Shown: positions 1 to 9,640, counted from the first letter of the stretch. The stretch is DNA of 64,000 nt from Thermohalobaculum sp965247385 (GCA_965247385.1 CBDFHG010000002.1:1426001-1490000), one strand, 5' to 3'. The notes: generated by a model not told the origin, from the letters alone. Program-made: numbers and translations.

Positions 1-756
1 ACGGTGAATGTCTTCCGCCGAAATGTCGAAATTCCGGTAATCATTGGCTAGATAGAGCCGCTTCGAATGCGCATCCTGCTCATCGAACGGAATCGCTCCG
101 ATCTTCGGCTCGAGATGCTCGCAATCCCCATAGAGATCCCAGAATTTCTTGCGCGCCACGTATGGGTCATGCGGGTGAGTAAAGCTGACCGTCAGGCACC
201 ATGGCCGGTCGCCCTGTCCGCGCGCCAGATCATAGAGCTTCTGCTCGGCGTGATAGGCGACCTCGTCGTCATATTCCATCTGGTTGCTGATTTCGGCCAC
301 CCCCGCCCCCGTCACCGAGCCGAGGTTGTGATACCACCAGTCGATCCGCTCGCCAGGCTTGCGGTAATCCGGGGTCCAGCCGAAATCAGCCGGATAGATG
401 TCGGTCGTCAGGCGCTGCTCGAAGCCATGCAGCTGGTCCGGCCCGACGAAATGCATCTTGCCACTGAGGCAAGTGTGATAGCCCGCCCGGCGCAGATGGT
501 GGGCGTAAGTCGGGATATCCGAGGCGAACTCGGCGGCGTTGTCGTAGACCCGGGTGCGCCGTGGCAACTGCCCCGACATGAAGCTGGCCCGCCCCGGCGC
601 GCACAAGGGCGAGGCGGTGTAGGTGTTGGCGAACCTGACCGACCGCTCGGCCAACGCGCGCAAATGCGGTGTGTGCAGAAACGAGGCCGGGCCATCCGGG
701 AACAGCGTTCCGTTCAACTGATCGACCATCAGGATCAGGATGTTGGGGCGCGTCAT
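1..756 (-). CDS. betC: Choline-sulfatase, N-terminal part (runs off window start)
   Basis: Hydrolyses choline-O-sulfate to choline and sulfate in the cytoplasm, feeding glycine-betaine synthesis. The reverse-strand frame opens MTRPNILILMVDQLNGTLFP and contains the sulfatase signature SPLCAPGRASFMSGQLPRR, whose Cys is the residue converted to formylglycine in sulfatases, followed by GYHTCLSGKMHFVGPDQLHG. About 252 residues are present; the C-terminal half lies outside the window. The ATG at 756 overlaps the TGA of betI (ATGA), so the two are translationally coupled in a betI-betC operon. Clear family match by eye. Confidence 0.93.
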   Translation of the reverse strand, partial: MTRPNILILMVDQLNGTLFPDGPASFLHTPHLRALAERSVRFANTYTASPLCAPGRASFMSGQLPRRTRVYDNAAEFASDIPTYAHHLRRAGYHTCLSGKMHFVGPDQLHGFEQRLTTDIYPADFGWTPDYRKPGERIDWWYHNLGSVTGAGVAEISNQMEYDDEVAYHAEQKLYDLARGQGDRPWCLTVSFTHPHDPYVARKKFWDLYGDCEHLEPKIGAIPFDEQDAHSKRLYLANDYRNFDISAEDIHR

Positions 757-1346
757 CGGCGGTCCTCCAGAACGGCCAGTTCGGTATCGACATAGCCCTC
801 GACCAGCGCAATGGCGCTGGCAGGGTCGGGCGGGCCATCCTTCAGTGCGCGGCGAATGTAAAGCCCGTCGATAAACGCCGCGATACCCTCGGCGATGCGC
901 AGGGCATCGGTGCGCGGGGCAAGCCGGGTCAGTGCATCGACCAGGTTGGAATTCAACCTCCGGGCATAGACACCCAGCAGGCGGCGGGCCTGCGGGTCGC
1001 TCTGCGCGCGAACATAAAAGGCGAGCCACGCCGCGACGGTCGCGACCGCGAACTGGTCCGGGCCGAAGCTCTGGCGGATGATGGCCGAGATTCGGGTGCG
1101 CGGTGCGTCGGCGGCCAGCAATGCATCGCGCACCCCGCTACCGAAGTCCTTCAGCAGGTGGCGCATGGTGGCCAGGAAAAGCTTGTCCTTGCCGCCGAAA
1201 TAGTGGTGCGCCAGCGCTGGCGAAACCCCGGCCGAGCGGGCGATCTGGCTCATCGTCACGTCAAGATTCCCCTGCGCCCCGATCGTCTCGACCGCAGCTT
1301 CGATCAGCGCCTTGCGGCGAATGGGTTCCATGCCGACTCGGGGCAT
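753..1346 (-). CDS. betI: TetR-family choline-responsive repressor BetI
   Basis: A 197-residue TetR regulator, the usual BetI length (about 195 aa). The N-terminal helix-turn-helix reads RRKALIEAAVETIGAQG, then TMSQIARSAGVSPALAHHYF, followed by the BetI-type FGGKDKLFLATMRHLL. It is known to repress bet genes and be relieved by choline. It is divergent from choX, with a 143-bp gap that holds a perfect inverted repeat resembling known BetI operators, so it probably controls both its own operon and choXWV. The ATG at 1346 is kept because an in-frame ATG at 1331 would remove residues (MPRVG) that are typical of BetI. Confidence 0.93.
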   Translation of the reverse strand: MPRVGMEPIRRKALIEAAVETIGAQGNLDVTMSQIARSAGVSPALAHHYFGGKDKLFLATMRHLLKDFGSGVRDALLAADAPRTRISAIIRQSFGPDQFAVATVAAWLAFYVRAQSDPQARRLLGVYARRLNSNLVDALTRLAPRTDALRIAEGIAAFIDGLYIRRALKDGPPDPASAIALVEGYVDTELAVLEDRR

Positions 1347-1379
1347 TGAAAGGTCTCCGTTTTTGCCGGTAGGTTATTT

Positions 1380-1399
1380 TTGATTGATCAAACAATCAA
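1380..1399. promoter_or_regulatory. Candidate BetI operator
   Basis: TTGATTG-6 nt-CAATCAA is a perfect 7-bp inverted repeat in the AT-rich gap between betI and choX. It is similar in core to the TTGATTG/CAAT half-sites described for enterobacterial BetI operators (recalled, not checked). Its position, centred 43 bp upstream of the betI start and 100 bp upstream of choX, suits control of both promoters. Confidence 0.6.
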
Positions 1400-1489
1400 T
1401 AAAAAATTGCGTGCCTTTCGTGCTTCGGTTATTGATACTTTACCAAAGAAGCGAATCGCATCAACACCACCAAGAGGGAGGATACGGAC

Positions 1490-2419
1490 ATGTCGAAACT
1501 GAAAATCTCTGTTTGCGCACTGGCAATCAGCGCAATCATGACCGCCCCAGCATTCGCCGCCTGCGAAAAGGTCACCTTCTCGGATGTCGGCTGGACGGAT
1601 ATTACCGCTACCACCGCCACCACCACACTGATGCTGGACGCACTGGGCTACGAGACCGATATCAGGGTACTGTCGGTGCCGGTGACCTATGTCTCGATGA
1701 AGAACAAAGACATCGATGTCTTCCTCGGCAACTGGATGCCGACCATGGAAGGCGATGTACGCCCCTATCTGGACGACGGTTCGGTCGAAAGCCTGCGGGT
1801 CAACCTGCAAGGCGCCAAATACACCATGGCGGTGCCGCGGGCGACCTATGACGCCGGGCTCAAGACCTTTACCGATATCGCCAAGTTCAAGGACGCGCTG
1901 GGCGGCAAGATCTACGGCATCGAGCCGGGCAACGACGGCAACCGCCTGATCCTCGACATGATCGACCAGGATGCCTTTGGCCTGAAGGGCTTCGAGGTCG
2001 CCGAAAGCTCCGAGCAGGGCATGCTGGCCCAAGTCGCCCGTTCGGTGAAAAAGGGCAAGGACATCGTCTTCCTCGGCTGGGAGCCGCACCCGATGAACGC
2101 CAATTTCGATATGGCCTATCTGGACGGCGGCGATGATTGGTTTGGCCCGAATTACGGCGGCGCGACCGTCTACACCAACATCCGCGCCGGTTATGTGGCC
2201 GAGTGCCCGAACGTGGGGGCGCTGCTGAACAATCTCGAATTCTCGCTCAAGATGGAGAACGAGATCATGGGCGCGATCCTGAATGACGGCGCCGACCCGC
2301 AGGATGCCGCCAAGGCATGGCTGGCGGGCAACCAGGGCGTCCTCGACGGCTGGCTCGCCGGTGTGACCACCAAGGACGGTGGCGATGCCATGGCGGCGGT
2401 GAAGGACGCACTGAACTAA
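1490..2419 (+). CDS. choX: Choline ABC transporter, periplasmic binding protein
   Basis: Captures choline in the periplasm for the ChoWV importer. It has a Sec signal peptide (MSKLKISVCALAISAIMTAP, cleavage near AFA-A, residues 1-24) and the OpuAC/ProX-like fold, with family landmarks DVGWTDITATTATT, the glycine-betaine/choline-type FLGNWMPTM, FLGWEPHPMN and the C-terminal AWLAGNQGVLDGWL. The 309-aa length fits ChoX (about 310 aa). AGGGAGG lies 9-10 nt before the ATG. First gene of choXWV, divergent from betI and probably repressed by it without choline. Confidence 0.93.
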   Translation: MSKLKISVCALAISAIMTAPAFAACEKVTFSDVGWTDITATTATTTLMLDALGYETDIRVLSVPVTYVSMKNKDIDVFLGNWMPTMEGDVRPYLDDGSVESLRVNLQGAKYTMAVPRATYDAGLKTFTDIAKFKDALGGKIYGIEPGNDGNRLILDMIDQDAFGLKGFEVAESSEQGMLAQVARSVKKGKDIVFLGWEPHPMNANFDMAYLDGGDDWFGPNYGGATVYTNIRAGYVAECPNVGALLNNLEFSLKMENEIMGAILNDGADPQDAAKAWLAGNQGVLDGWLAGVTTKDGGDAMAAVKDALN

Positions 2420-2429
2420 GGCCCTCCCT

Positions 2430-2457
2430 CTCCCTCCCCCACATCAGGGGGAGGGGG
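2430..2457 (+). terminator. GC hairpin between choX and choW
   Basis: CCCTCCCCC-ACATCA-GGGGGAGGG makes a 9-bp perfect stem (11 bp counting a wobble and one more pair) just after the choX stop. There is no U-tract, so it is more likely an mRNA-stabilising or attenuating hairpin. Such structures commonly keep binding-protein mRNA in excess over permease mRNA. Confidence 0.55.
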
Positions 2458-2541
2458 CTTAGCTTCCCGTTACATTGCGCATGACCTCGATACGATCAGG
2501 GCAATCGGACCGGGACGCGCACATGCCGAGAGGACCAGGCA

Positions 2542-3375
2542 ATGGAGTGGCTTGAAGAGGCCAAGATTCCCATCGGCAAATGGGCCGCCGATATCGTCGA
2601 CTGGATGATCGACAATCTCGACTGGTTCTTCGACAACCTGGCGCTTGTCCTCGAGTTGGTCATCAACGCCATCCTCTGGGTTCTCCAGACCCCGCCTCCG
2701 CTGGTGGTTGTCGCGGCTGTTGCCGGACTGATCTGGTGGTGGCGTCGCTCGCTCGGGCTGGTCGCCTTCGTGGTGCTGTCACTCCTGTTCATCCTCAATC
2801 AGGGCTATTGGGAGGAGACCACCGAGACGCTGACACTGGTGATGACCGCCTGCCTGGTGTGCATGGGGGTCGGTGTTCCGGTCGGCATCTGGGCGGCGCA
2901 CAATCCCCGTGTGTATGCGGTGATGCGCCCGGTCCTCGACCTGATGCAGACGCTGCCGACCTTCGTTTATCTGATCCCCGCCATCGTGTTCTTTGGCATC
3001 GGCATGGTGCCGGGGCTGATCGCCTCGGCGATCTTCGTGGTGCCCGCGCCGATCCGCTTGACGCATCTGGGCATCTCCTCGACCCCCAAGCCGCTGATCG
3101 AGGCCGCCGAGGCGTTTGGCGCCACGCCCACCCAGGTGCTCTACAAGGTCGAACTGCCCTACGCGATGCCGCAGATCATGGCCGGGTTGACCCAGACCAT
3201 CATGCTGTCGCTGTCGATGGTGGTCATCGCCGCGCTGGTCGGCGCCGACGGGCTGGGGGTGCCGGTGGTCCGGGCGCTGAACACGGTAAACACGGCGCTG
3301 GGCTTTGAATCCGGCTTCGTCATCGTGGTGCTGGCGATCCTGCTCGATCGGGTATTCCGGCAGGAGGACGCTTGA
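2542..3375 (+). CDS. choW: Choline ABC transporter, permease
   Basis: Inner-membrane permease of 277 aa, OpuAB/ProW type. An amphipathic N-terminus (MEWLEEAKIPIGKWAADIVD) is followed by hydrophobic segments from about residue 35 onward. The binding-protein-dependent transport motif region is EAAEAFGATPTQVLYKVELP (about residues 188-207). It lies 122 bp after choX and its stop overlaps the choV start (TGATG), as expected for a transport operon. The C-terminus RVFRQEDA is short, as in other choW genes. Confidence 0.92.
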   Translation: MEWLEEAKIPIGKWAADIVDWMIDNLDWFFDNLALVLELVINAILWVLQTPPPLVVVAAVAGLIWWWRRSLGLVAFVVLSLLFILNQGYWEETTETLTLVMTACLVCMGVGVPVGIWAAHNPRVYAVMRPVLDLMQTLPTFVYLIPAIVFFGIGMVPGLIASAIFVVPAPIRLTHLGISSTPKPLIEAAEAFGATPTQVLYKVELPYAMPQIMAGLTQTIMLSLSMVVIAALVGADGLGVPVVRALNTVNTALGFESGFVIVVLAILLDRVFRQEDA

Positions 3376-4388
3376 TGAGCAACCCGGTTGTCCGCTTCGA
3401 CAAGGTCGACATCGTTTTCGGCGACCGGCCGAAAGACGCGCTCCCCCTGATGGACGCGGGCAAGACCCGCGAAGAAATCAAGGATACGACCAGCCAGGTG
3501 CTGGGCGTCTCGAACTGCTCACTGGAGGTCGATGAGGGCGAGATCCTGGTGCTGATGGGGCTGTCGGGCTCCGGCAAATCCACCCTTCTGCGTGCGGTCA
3601 ACGGCCTCAACCCGGTGATCCGGGGGGACTGCCTGGTGCGCCAGAACGGCGAATGGGTGAACCCGGAGACCTGCCCCGCATCCAAACTGAGGTCGCTGCG
3701 TGGTCAGCACGTCTCGATGGTGTTTCAGCAATTCGCCCTGCTGCCCTGGCGCACCGTGGCCGAGAATGTCGGCCTGGGGTTGGAACTGGCCGGGATGGGC
3801 CTGGACGAGCGGGCGGACAAGGTTCGCGCCCAGCTTGAACTTGTCGGCCTCGCCGAGTGGTCCGACCGCAAGGTCGGCGAGCTCTCCGGCGGCATGCAAC
3901 AGCGCGTGGGCCTTGCCCGCGCCTTCGCCACCGAAGCGCCGATCCTTCTGATGGACGAACCCTTTTCGGCGCTGGACCCGCTGATCCGGGCGCGCCTGCA
4001 AGACGAGTTGCTGGACTTCCAAAAGCGGCTCAGGCGCACCATCATCTTCGTCAGCCACGACCTCGACGAAGCGGTGAAGCTGGGCCGCCGGATCGCCATC
4101 ATGGAGGGCGGCCGGATCATCCAGATCGGCACCCCGCAGGAGATCATCCTGCATCCGGCCGACGACTATGTCGCCGATTTTGTCGCCCATATGAACCCAA
4201 TGGGCGTCCTGCGCGCTGCCGAGGTAATGGAGCCGGGAAACGCGCCCGAGGGTGCCGCCCATGCGGATTCCGACACGCCCCTAAAACAGGTGATGCAGAT
4301 GCGGCTGGATACCGGCATGGCCGTCCGCGTCGGCGACGGCAACGTGATCGACGACGATGCAATCATCCGGGCGCTGCTGGGCCGCTGA
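3375..4388 (+). CDS. choV: Choline ABC transporter, ATP-binding protein
   Basis: ATPase that drives choline import. Walker A GLSGSGKS, Q-loop region VFQQFALLPWRTV, ABC signature LSGGMQQRVGLARA, Walker B ILLMDEPFSALDPL and switch His in FVSHDLDEAV are all present. As in ProV/OpuAA proteins, a long N-terminal extension precedes the Walker A site, and about 60 residues follow the nucleotide-binding domain in place of full CBS domains. The ATG at 3375 overlaps the choW stop; an in-frame TTG one codon earlier is a less likely start. Confidence 0.93.
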   Translation: MSNPVVRFDKVDIVFGDRPKDALPLMDAGKTREEIKDTTSQVLGVSNCSLEVDEGEILVLMGLSGSGKSTLLRAVNGLNPVIRGDCLVRQNGEWVNPETCPASKLRSLRGQHVSMVFQQFALLPWRTVAENVGLGLELAGMGLDERADKVRAQLELVGLAEWSDRKVGELSGGMQQRVGLARAFATEAPILLMDEPFSALDPLIRARLQDELLDFQKRLRRTIIFVSHDLDEAVKLGRRIAIMEGGRIIQIGTPQEIILHPADDYVADFVAHMNPMGVLRAAEVMEPGNAPEGAAHADSDTPLKQVMQMRLDTGMAVRVGDGNVIDDDAIIRALLGR

Positions 4389-4496
4389 ACCGGCGAGCGG
4401 AACCTCTTTCCGTTTTCTGCGGCCACTCCTAGTGGACAGCATGGAAACATTGCCGTTACCATCCCCCTTCTGAACACAGCCCCGGAGAGGATTCCC

Positions 4497-5033
4497 GTGA
4501 AGATGCAAGGTGAGCGCAGCATCAATGCCAGCCGGGCCGAGGTCTGGCAGGCGCTCAACGACGCGAAAGTCCTGAAAGCCTGCATCCCCGGCTGCGACGA
4601 GTTGGAGAAGATCTCCGACACCGGTTTCGAGGCCACCGTCACCCAGAAGGTCGGCCCGGTGAAAGCGCGCTTCAAAGGCGTGGTCGAGCTGTCCGATATT
4701 GTCCAGGAGGAGAGCTACACCATCACCGGCGAGGGCAAGGGGGGTGCCGCGGGTTTTGCCAAGGGCGGCGCCAAGGTATGTTTGTCGGATGACGGCGACG
4801 GCACCCTGCTCGTCTACGAGGCCGAGGCCAAGGTCGGCGGCAAGCTGGCCCAGCTCGGCGGTCGGCTGATCGACGGGTTCGCCCGGAAACTGGCCAACGA
4901 ATTCTTTACCCGTTTCCAGGAGACGGTCGAGGGACCCGCGGAAGAAATCCCCGACAAGCCGGAAACCCCGGCGAACAACGACAACGCACCGGAAGAAAAG
5001 AAAAAGGGCTGGTTCAGGCGCTTGATTGGCTGA
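4497..5033 (+). CDS. coxG: CoxG-family SRPBCC protein (CO-dehydrogenase subunit G-like)
   Basis: A 178-residue CoxG/SRPBCC protein: KMQGERSINASRAEVWQALN opens the fold, and VLKACIPGCDELEKIS and ARFKGVVELSDI are family-typical. The C-terminus is a charged, Pro-rich linker ending in KKKGWFRRLIG, a basic amphipathic tail that could attach the protein to the membrane; CoxG of Oligotropha is reported to anchor CO dehydrogenase. GTG at 4497 is placed best behind GGAGAGG; ATG at 4503 is the alternative. It lies directly upstream of coxS. Confidence 0.85.
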   Translation: MKMQGERSINASRAEVWQALNDAKVLKACIPGCDELEKISDTGFEATVTQKVGPVKARFKGVVELSDIVQEESYTITGEGKGGAAGFAKGGAKVCLSDDGDGTLLVYEAEAKVGGKLAQLGGRLIDGFARKLANEFFTRFQETVEGPAEEIPDKPETPANNDNAPEEKKKGWFRRLIG

Positions 5034-5070
5034 CCCGGCGAGATTGAATTCGACAAGGGAGGAAATAGCA

Positions 5071-5541
<471 letters not shown>

Positions 5542-5562
5542 GAGATTTAAAGGGAGAACGAC

Positions 5563-7932
5563 ATGCCTAAGGACCAAGGAATCGGCGCCAGTTCCAAACG
5601 CCGTGAAGACATCCGCTTTCTGACCGGCAAGGGTCGCTACACCGACGATATCAACGTCACCGGACAGGCCTATGCCTATTTCCTGCGCTCGGACGTGGCG
5701 CACGGCACCATCAACGGAATCGACACCTCGGCCGCGAGTGCAGCACCCGGCGTGCTGCGCATCTTCACCGCGGCCGATCTGGAGGGGGTGGGCGGCGTGC
5801 CCTGCGGCTGGTGCGTGACCGACAAGAACGGCGACCCGATGAAGGAGCCGAAGCACCCGATTCTGGCCGAGGGCAAGGTCCAGCATGTCGGCGACCCGAT
5901 TGCCGTGGTCGTCGCCGAGAGCCTGAACCAAGCCCGCGACGCCGCCGAACTGATCAATCCCGACATTACCGAGCTTCCAGCGGTGATCGACATGAGGGCC
6001 GCGATCGCCGGCGGCCCGGCGATGCACGAGGTGTCGCCCGACAATATCTGTTTCGACTGGGACTTCGTGGCCGAGAACAAGGATGCGGTGGACGCCGCGA
6101 TTGCCGGCGCCCACCACGTCACCACGCTGGAGCTGGTCAACAACCGCATGGTCACGAGCGCGATGGAGCCGCGCGCGGCAATCGGCGAATACGACGCGGC
6201 CCGCGGCGAGCACACGCTCTACACCACCAGCCAGAACCCGCATGTGGTCCGGCTGTTAATGGGCGCCTTCGTCCTCTCGATTCCGGAGCACAAGCTGCGG
6301 GTAGTGGCGCCCGATGTCGGCGGCGGCTTCGGCTCCAAGATCCCCCACGGTGCCGAGGAGGCCTTCCTCACCTGGGCCGCCAAGGAGGTCGGCCGGCCGA
6401 TCAAGTGGACCGCGGAGCGCTCGGAGTCCTTCTTGTCCGACTCCCAGGGCCGCGACCACGTAACGAAGGTCGAACTGGCGCTGGACGAGCACGGCAAGTT
6501 CCTGGCCTATCGCAGCATGACGCTGGCGAACATGGGGGCATATCTCTCGACCTTCGCGCCCGTTGTTCCGACCTACCTGCACGGTATTCTACTGGCCGGG
6601 AATTACACCACGCCGCTGATCTTCACCAATGTGAAGGCGGTGTTCACCAACACCGTCCCCGTCGATGCCAGTCGCGGCGCCGGGCGGCCCGAGGCGACCT
6701 TCCAGATCGAGCGCACCATCGACAAGGCGGCGCGCGAGATGGGGGTCGACCCGATCGAGCTTCGGCGGCGCAACTTCATCGCGGCCGACGCCTTCCCCTA
6801 CCAGACCCCGGTTGCGGTCGCCTACGACACCGGCGACTACCACGCCACCATGGACAAGGCGGTGGAATTGGCGGACCTCGGTGGCTTCGCCGCCCGCAAG
6901 GCCGAGAGTGCCGCGCGGGGCAGGCTGCGTGGCCTTGGTATCGCCCATTATATCGAGGCTTGCGGCATCGCTCCGTCAGCGCTGGTCGGCGCCCTGGGCG
7001 CGCGGGCCGGGCTCTACGAGGCGGCGACGGTGCGGGTGAACCCGACCGGCAACGTCTCGGTCTTCACCGGCAGCCACAGCCACGGCCAGGGGCACGAGAC
7101 CACCTTCGCCCAGATCGTGGCCGAGATGCTCGGCTGCGACGAAAGTGCGGTCGACATCGTCCACGGCGACACCGCACGCGTCCCCTTCGGCATGGGCACC
7201 TACGGCTCGCGCTCGCTGGCGGTCGGTGGCTCGGCGATTGTGAAATCGGTCGAAAAGATCATCGCCAAGGCGAGGAAGATCGCCGCGCATCTGATGGAGT
7301 CGTCCGATGTCGACGTCACCTTCGCCAATGGCCAGTTCACGGTCGCAGGCACCGACAAGTCGGTGGACTGGGGCACGGTCGCGCTGACCGCCTATGTCCC
7401 GCACAACTTCCCGCACGAGACGCTGGAGCCGGGGCTGGAGGAAACCTCGTTCTACGACCCGGCCAACTTCACCTATCCGGCCGGGGCCTATATCTGCGAG
7501 GTCGAGGTCGATACCGACACCGGTAAGGTCGATATCCAGAGCTTTGTCGCCGCGGATGACTTCGGCAATGTCATCAACCCGATGATCGTCGACGGGCAGG
7601 TCCATGGCGGGGTTGCCCACGGCCTCGGCCAGGCGCTGCTGGAGCACTGCATCTACGACGCCGACGGCCAACTCGTCTCGGCCAGTTACATGGACTACAC
7701 CATGCCGCGGGCCGACGATCTGCCGGACTTCACCGTCGACAACTCGTGCAACACGCCCTGCACCCACAATCCGCTGGGGGCAAAAGGCTGCGGCGAGGCC
7801 GGCGCCATTGGCGCGCCGCCGACGCTGGTCAACGCGGTGGTCGACGCCCTGTCGGACCATGGCGTGACCCATATCGACATGCCCCTGACCCCGAGCCGGG
7901 TCTGGGCCGCCATTCAAGCGGCAAAAAACTAA
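5563..7932 (+). CDS. coxL: Molybdenum hydroxylase large subunit, form II CoxL type
   Basis: Molybdopterin-cytosine-dinucleotide-binding catalytic subunit, 789 aa. Landmarks are EDIRFLTGKGRYTDDI at the N-terminus, PDVGGGFGSK, and the active-site loop ASRGAGRPEATF. That loop is form II-like (RGAGR), not the form I Cys-containing CSFR loop that marks proven CO dehydrogenases. The catalytic Glu region LGAKGCGEAGAIGAP is intact. The substrate is therefore uncertain: CO oxidation by form II enzymes is disputed. Translated with coxS and coxM (12 bp gap to coxM). Confidence 0.92.
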   Translation: MPKDQGIGASSKRREDIRFLTGKGRYTDDINVTGQAYAYFLRSDVAHGTINGIDTSAASAAPGVLRIFTAADLEGVGGVPCGWCVTDKNGDPMKEPKHPILAEGKVQHVGDPIAVVVAESLNQARDAAELINPDITELPAVIDMRAAIAGGPAMHEVSPDNICFDWDFVAENKDAVDAAIAGAHHVTTLELVNNRMVTSAMEPRAAIGEYDAARGEHTLYTTSQNPHVVRLLMGAFVLSIPEHKLRVVAPDVGGGFGSKIPHGAEEAFLTWAAKEVGRPIKWTAERSESFLSDSQGRDHVTKVELALDEHGKFLAYRSMTLANMGAYLSTFAPVVPTYLHGILLAGNYTTPLIFTNVKAVFTNTVPVDASRGAGRPEATFQIERTIDKAAREMGVDPIELRRRNFIAADAFPYQTPVAVAYDTGDYHATMDKAVELADLGGFAARKAESAARGRLRGLGIAHYIEACGIAPSALVGALGARAGLYEAATVRVNPTGNVSVFTGSHSHGQGHETTFAQIVAEMLGCDESAVDIVHGDTARVPFGMGTYGSRSLAVGGSAIVKSVEKIIAKARKIAAHLMESSDVDVTFANGQFTVAGTDKSVDWGTVALTAYVPHNFPHETLEPGLEETSFYDPANFTYPAGAYICEVEVDTDTGKVDIQSFVAADDFGNVINPMIVDGQVHGGVAHGLGQALLEHCIYDADGQLVSASYMDYTMPRADDLPDFTVDNSCNTPCTHNPLGAKGCGEAGAIGAPPTLVNAVVDALSDHGVTHIDMPLTPSRVWAAIQAAKN

Positions 7933-7944
7933 GGGAGAGCAGAC

Positions 7945-8754
7945 ATGTACAACTTCGAATATGTAAAACCGGGTTCGCTGGCCGAGGCGGTCGAGGCGTT
8001 GAAGGCCGACGAGGCCGTGGCGCTCGGCGGTGGCCAAACCCTGATCCCGACCCTCAAGCAGCGGCTCGCCAGCCCTTCGGTGCTGGTCGATCTGTCAGGG
8101 TGTCTGGACAAGGATATCCTGGTCATCCGCAACGGCGATTGCCAGATCGGCGGGGGCGCCACCCATGCCGCCGTCGCGGCCTCGCAGCACACGCCGAAAT
8201 GGCTGCGCGCGGTGGCCGAAGGCATCGGCGACCCGCAGGTCAGGAACAGAGGCACCATCGGCGGCAGTCTCGCCAATAACGACCCCTCGGCCTGCTATCC
8301 GGCGGCGGCCCTGGGCGCGGGCGCGACCATCACGACCAACAAGCGCTCGATCGCCGCGGACGACTATTTCCGCGACCTGTTCGAGACAGCCCTCGATGAC
8401 GGCGAGATCATCACCACGGTGACCTTCCCGACCGCCTCCAGCGTCAGCCAATCGGCGGTGCGGGCAGCGAACTACCAGAAGTTCGACCAGCCCGCTTCGC
8501 GTTTCGCCCTGGTCGGCGTCTTCGTCGCCAAGCGCACCGACGGCGTCCGCGTCGCGGTAACCGGCGCCTCCGAAAGCGGCGTGTTCCGCTGGGCCGAGGC
8601 CGAGGCGGCACTCAGCGCCAACTTCTCGGCAGACGCCGTGGCGGGGCTGTCCCCGTCGTCCGACGGCATGATCGCCGACCTCCACGGCGCGCCGGACTAC
8701 CGCGCCCATCTGGTTGGGGTAATGACCAGGCGGGCGGTCGCCGCCGCCGTCTGA
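7945..8754 (+). CDS. coxM: Molybdenum hydroxylase medium subunit, FAD-binding
   Basis: A 269-aa CoxM/CutM subunit that passes electrons from the FeS clusters to FAD. It carries the two FAD motifs: LGGGQTLIPTLKQR (about residues 31-44) and RNRGTIGGSLANNDPSACYP (about 102-121). The C-terminal CO-dehydrogenase flavoprotein domain follows. A ribosome-binding site, AAGGGAGA, precedes the ATG. Order here is G-S-L-M. Confidence 0.93.
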   Translation: MYNFEYVKPGSLAEAVEALKADEAVALGGGQTLIPTLKQRLASPSVLVDLSGCLDKDILVIRNGDCQIGGGATHAAVAASQHTPKWLRAVAEGIGDPQVRNRGTIGGSLANNDPSACYPAAALGAGATITTNKRSIAADDYFRDLFETALDDGEIITTVTFPTASSVSQSAVRAANYQKFDQPASRFALVGVFVAKRTDGVRVAVTGASESGVFRWAEAEAALSANFSADAVAGLSPSSDGMIADLHGAPDYRAHLVGVMTRRAVAAAV

Positions 8755-8761
8755 TCAGGGG

Positions 8762-8971
8762 GTGAGCGCCGACGAGGGAGTGCTGACTGTCGAGTTGAAG
8801 ATCAACCAGCTGGCCCCGCGCCTGATCGCGCGTGGCCGGGTCGAGTGCGCCGGACGGCGGCTGACCGTGGCACGCTCCGATGTCTACGCGGTCACCGGCG
8901 GCAACGAGACCCATGTCGCGACGGCAATGGGCACCTTCATGACGATGCGTGGGCTGGTCGACAAGGCATGA
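8762..8971 (+). pseudogene. PaaI-family thioesterase, C-terminal half only
   Basis: The 69 residues GVLTVELKINQLAPRLIARG...GRRLTVARSDVYAV match the second half of a hot-dog-fold PaaI thioesterase, normally about 140-150 aa. The N-terminal half, with the conserved HGG-type motif, is missing: the sequence goes straight from the coxM stop to this fragment. A GTG at 8762 would allow translation, but the protein would lack half the fold. Its ATGA overlap with the GNAT gene suggests the ancestral operon order. Confidence 0.65.
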
Positions 8972-9558
8972 CCATCGAGACCCATCCTCTGACCCCCGAC
9001 CGCTGGGCGGAGTTCGAGATGCTGATGGGCCTCAGAGGCGGCGCCGAGGGCTGCTGGTGCATGCTGTGGCGGCAATCGGCGGCGGCCTATCGCGACGGGC
9101 GTGGTGCGGGTAACCGCCGGGCAATGGCGGCCCGGGTACGTGACGGCGCGTGCCCGCCGGGGATCCTCGCCTATCGCGACGGTGCGCCCGTGGGCTGGAT
9201 CTCGGTCGCCCCGCGCGTCGAGTTTCCCCGCATGGCGAACTCGCGCATCATCGGGCCTGTCGATGGCCTGCCGGTCTGGTCGGTGACCTGCTTCTTCATC
9301 AAACCCGGCAACCGTGGCAAGGGCGTCGCCACCACCCTGCTGATCGCCGCCAGTGACTTCGCCGCTAGCCATGGGGCCAAACTGATCGAGGGTTATCCCA
9401 TTGATCCACTCGGAAAACGCTACGCCAACGCTTTCGCCTGGACCGGATTGATGCGGGTGTTCGAGAAGGCTGGGTTCACCGAGGTTGCCCGGCGCTCGGA
9501 AAAGCGCCCGGTCATGCGGCGCGCGCTCGCGGCGACCGGTCAATCGCCCGCCACATAG
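8968..9558 (+). CDS. GNAT-family N-acetyltransferase
   Basis: Predicted acyl-CoA-dependent N-acetyltransferase, 196 aa. The acetyl-CoA-binding motif A is visible as FFIKPGNRGKGVATTLLIAA (about residues 109-128), followed by the aromatic YANAFAWTGLMRVFEKAGF near the C-terminus. The Cys/Trp-rich GCWCMLWRQ near residue 30 is typical of one GNAT subgroup (often paired with small-molecule or antibiotic-type substrates). ATG overlaps the preceding stop. Substrate unknown. The end overlaps an oppositely oriented gene fragment by 19 bp. Confidence 0.85.
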   Translation: MTIETHPLTPDRWAEFEMLMGLRGGAEGCWCMLWRQSAAAYRDGRGAGNRRAMAARVRDGACPPGILAYRDGAPVGWISVAPRVEFPRMANSRIIGPVDGLPVWSVTCFFIKPGNRGKGVATTLLIAASDFAASHGAKLIEGYPIDPLGKRYANAFAWTGLMRVFEKAGFTEVARRSEKRPVMRRALAATGQSPAT

Positions 9559-9640
9559 GTTTCCAGAACCCAAGGCGCACCGGGCGCTGTTTGGGGAAAA
9601 ATTGCGCGCCAATCGATCGGGCTGCGCACATGCTGCCGGA
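9540..9640 (-). pseudogene. Unidentified C-terminal gene fragment
   Basis: The reverse strand reads RYPIRQHVRSPIDWRAIFPQ, then TAPGAPWVLETYVAGD and a stop at 9540. The composition looks like real protein, but no start or upstream part exists: the frame is broken near 9640, where the hsdR-like fragment begins in another frame. I do not recognise the family. It is probably the truncated chromosomal neighbour at the edge of the restriction island. Confidence 0.3.
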
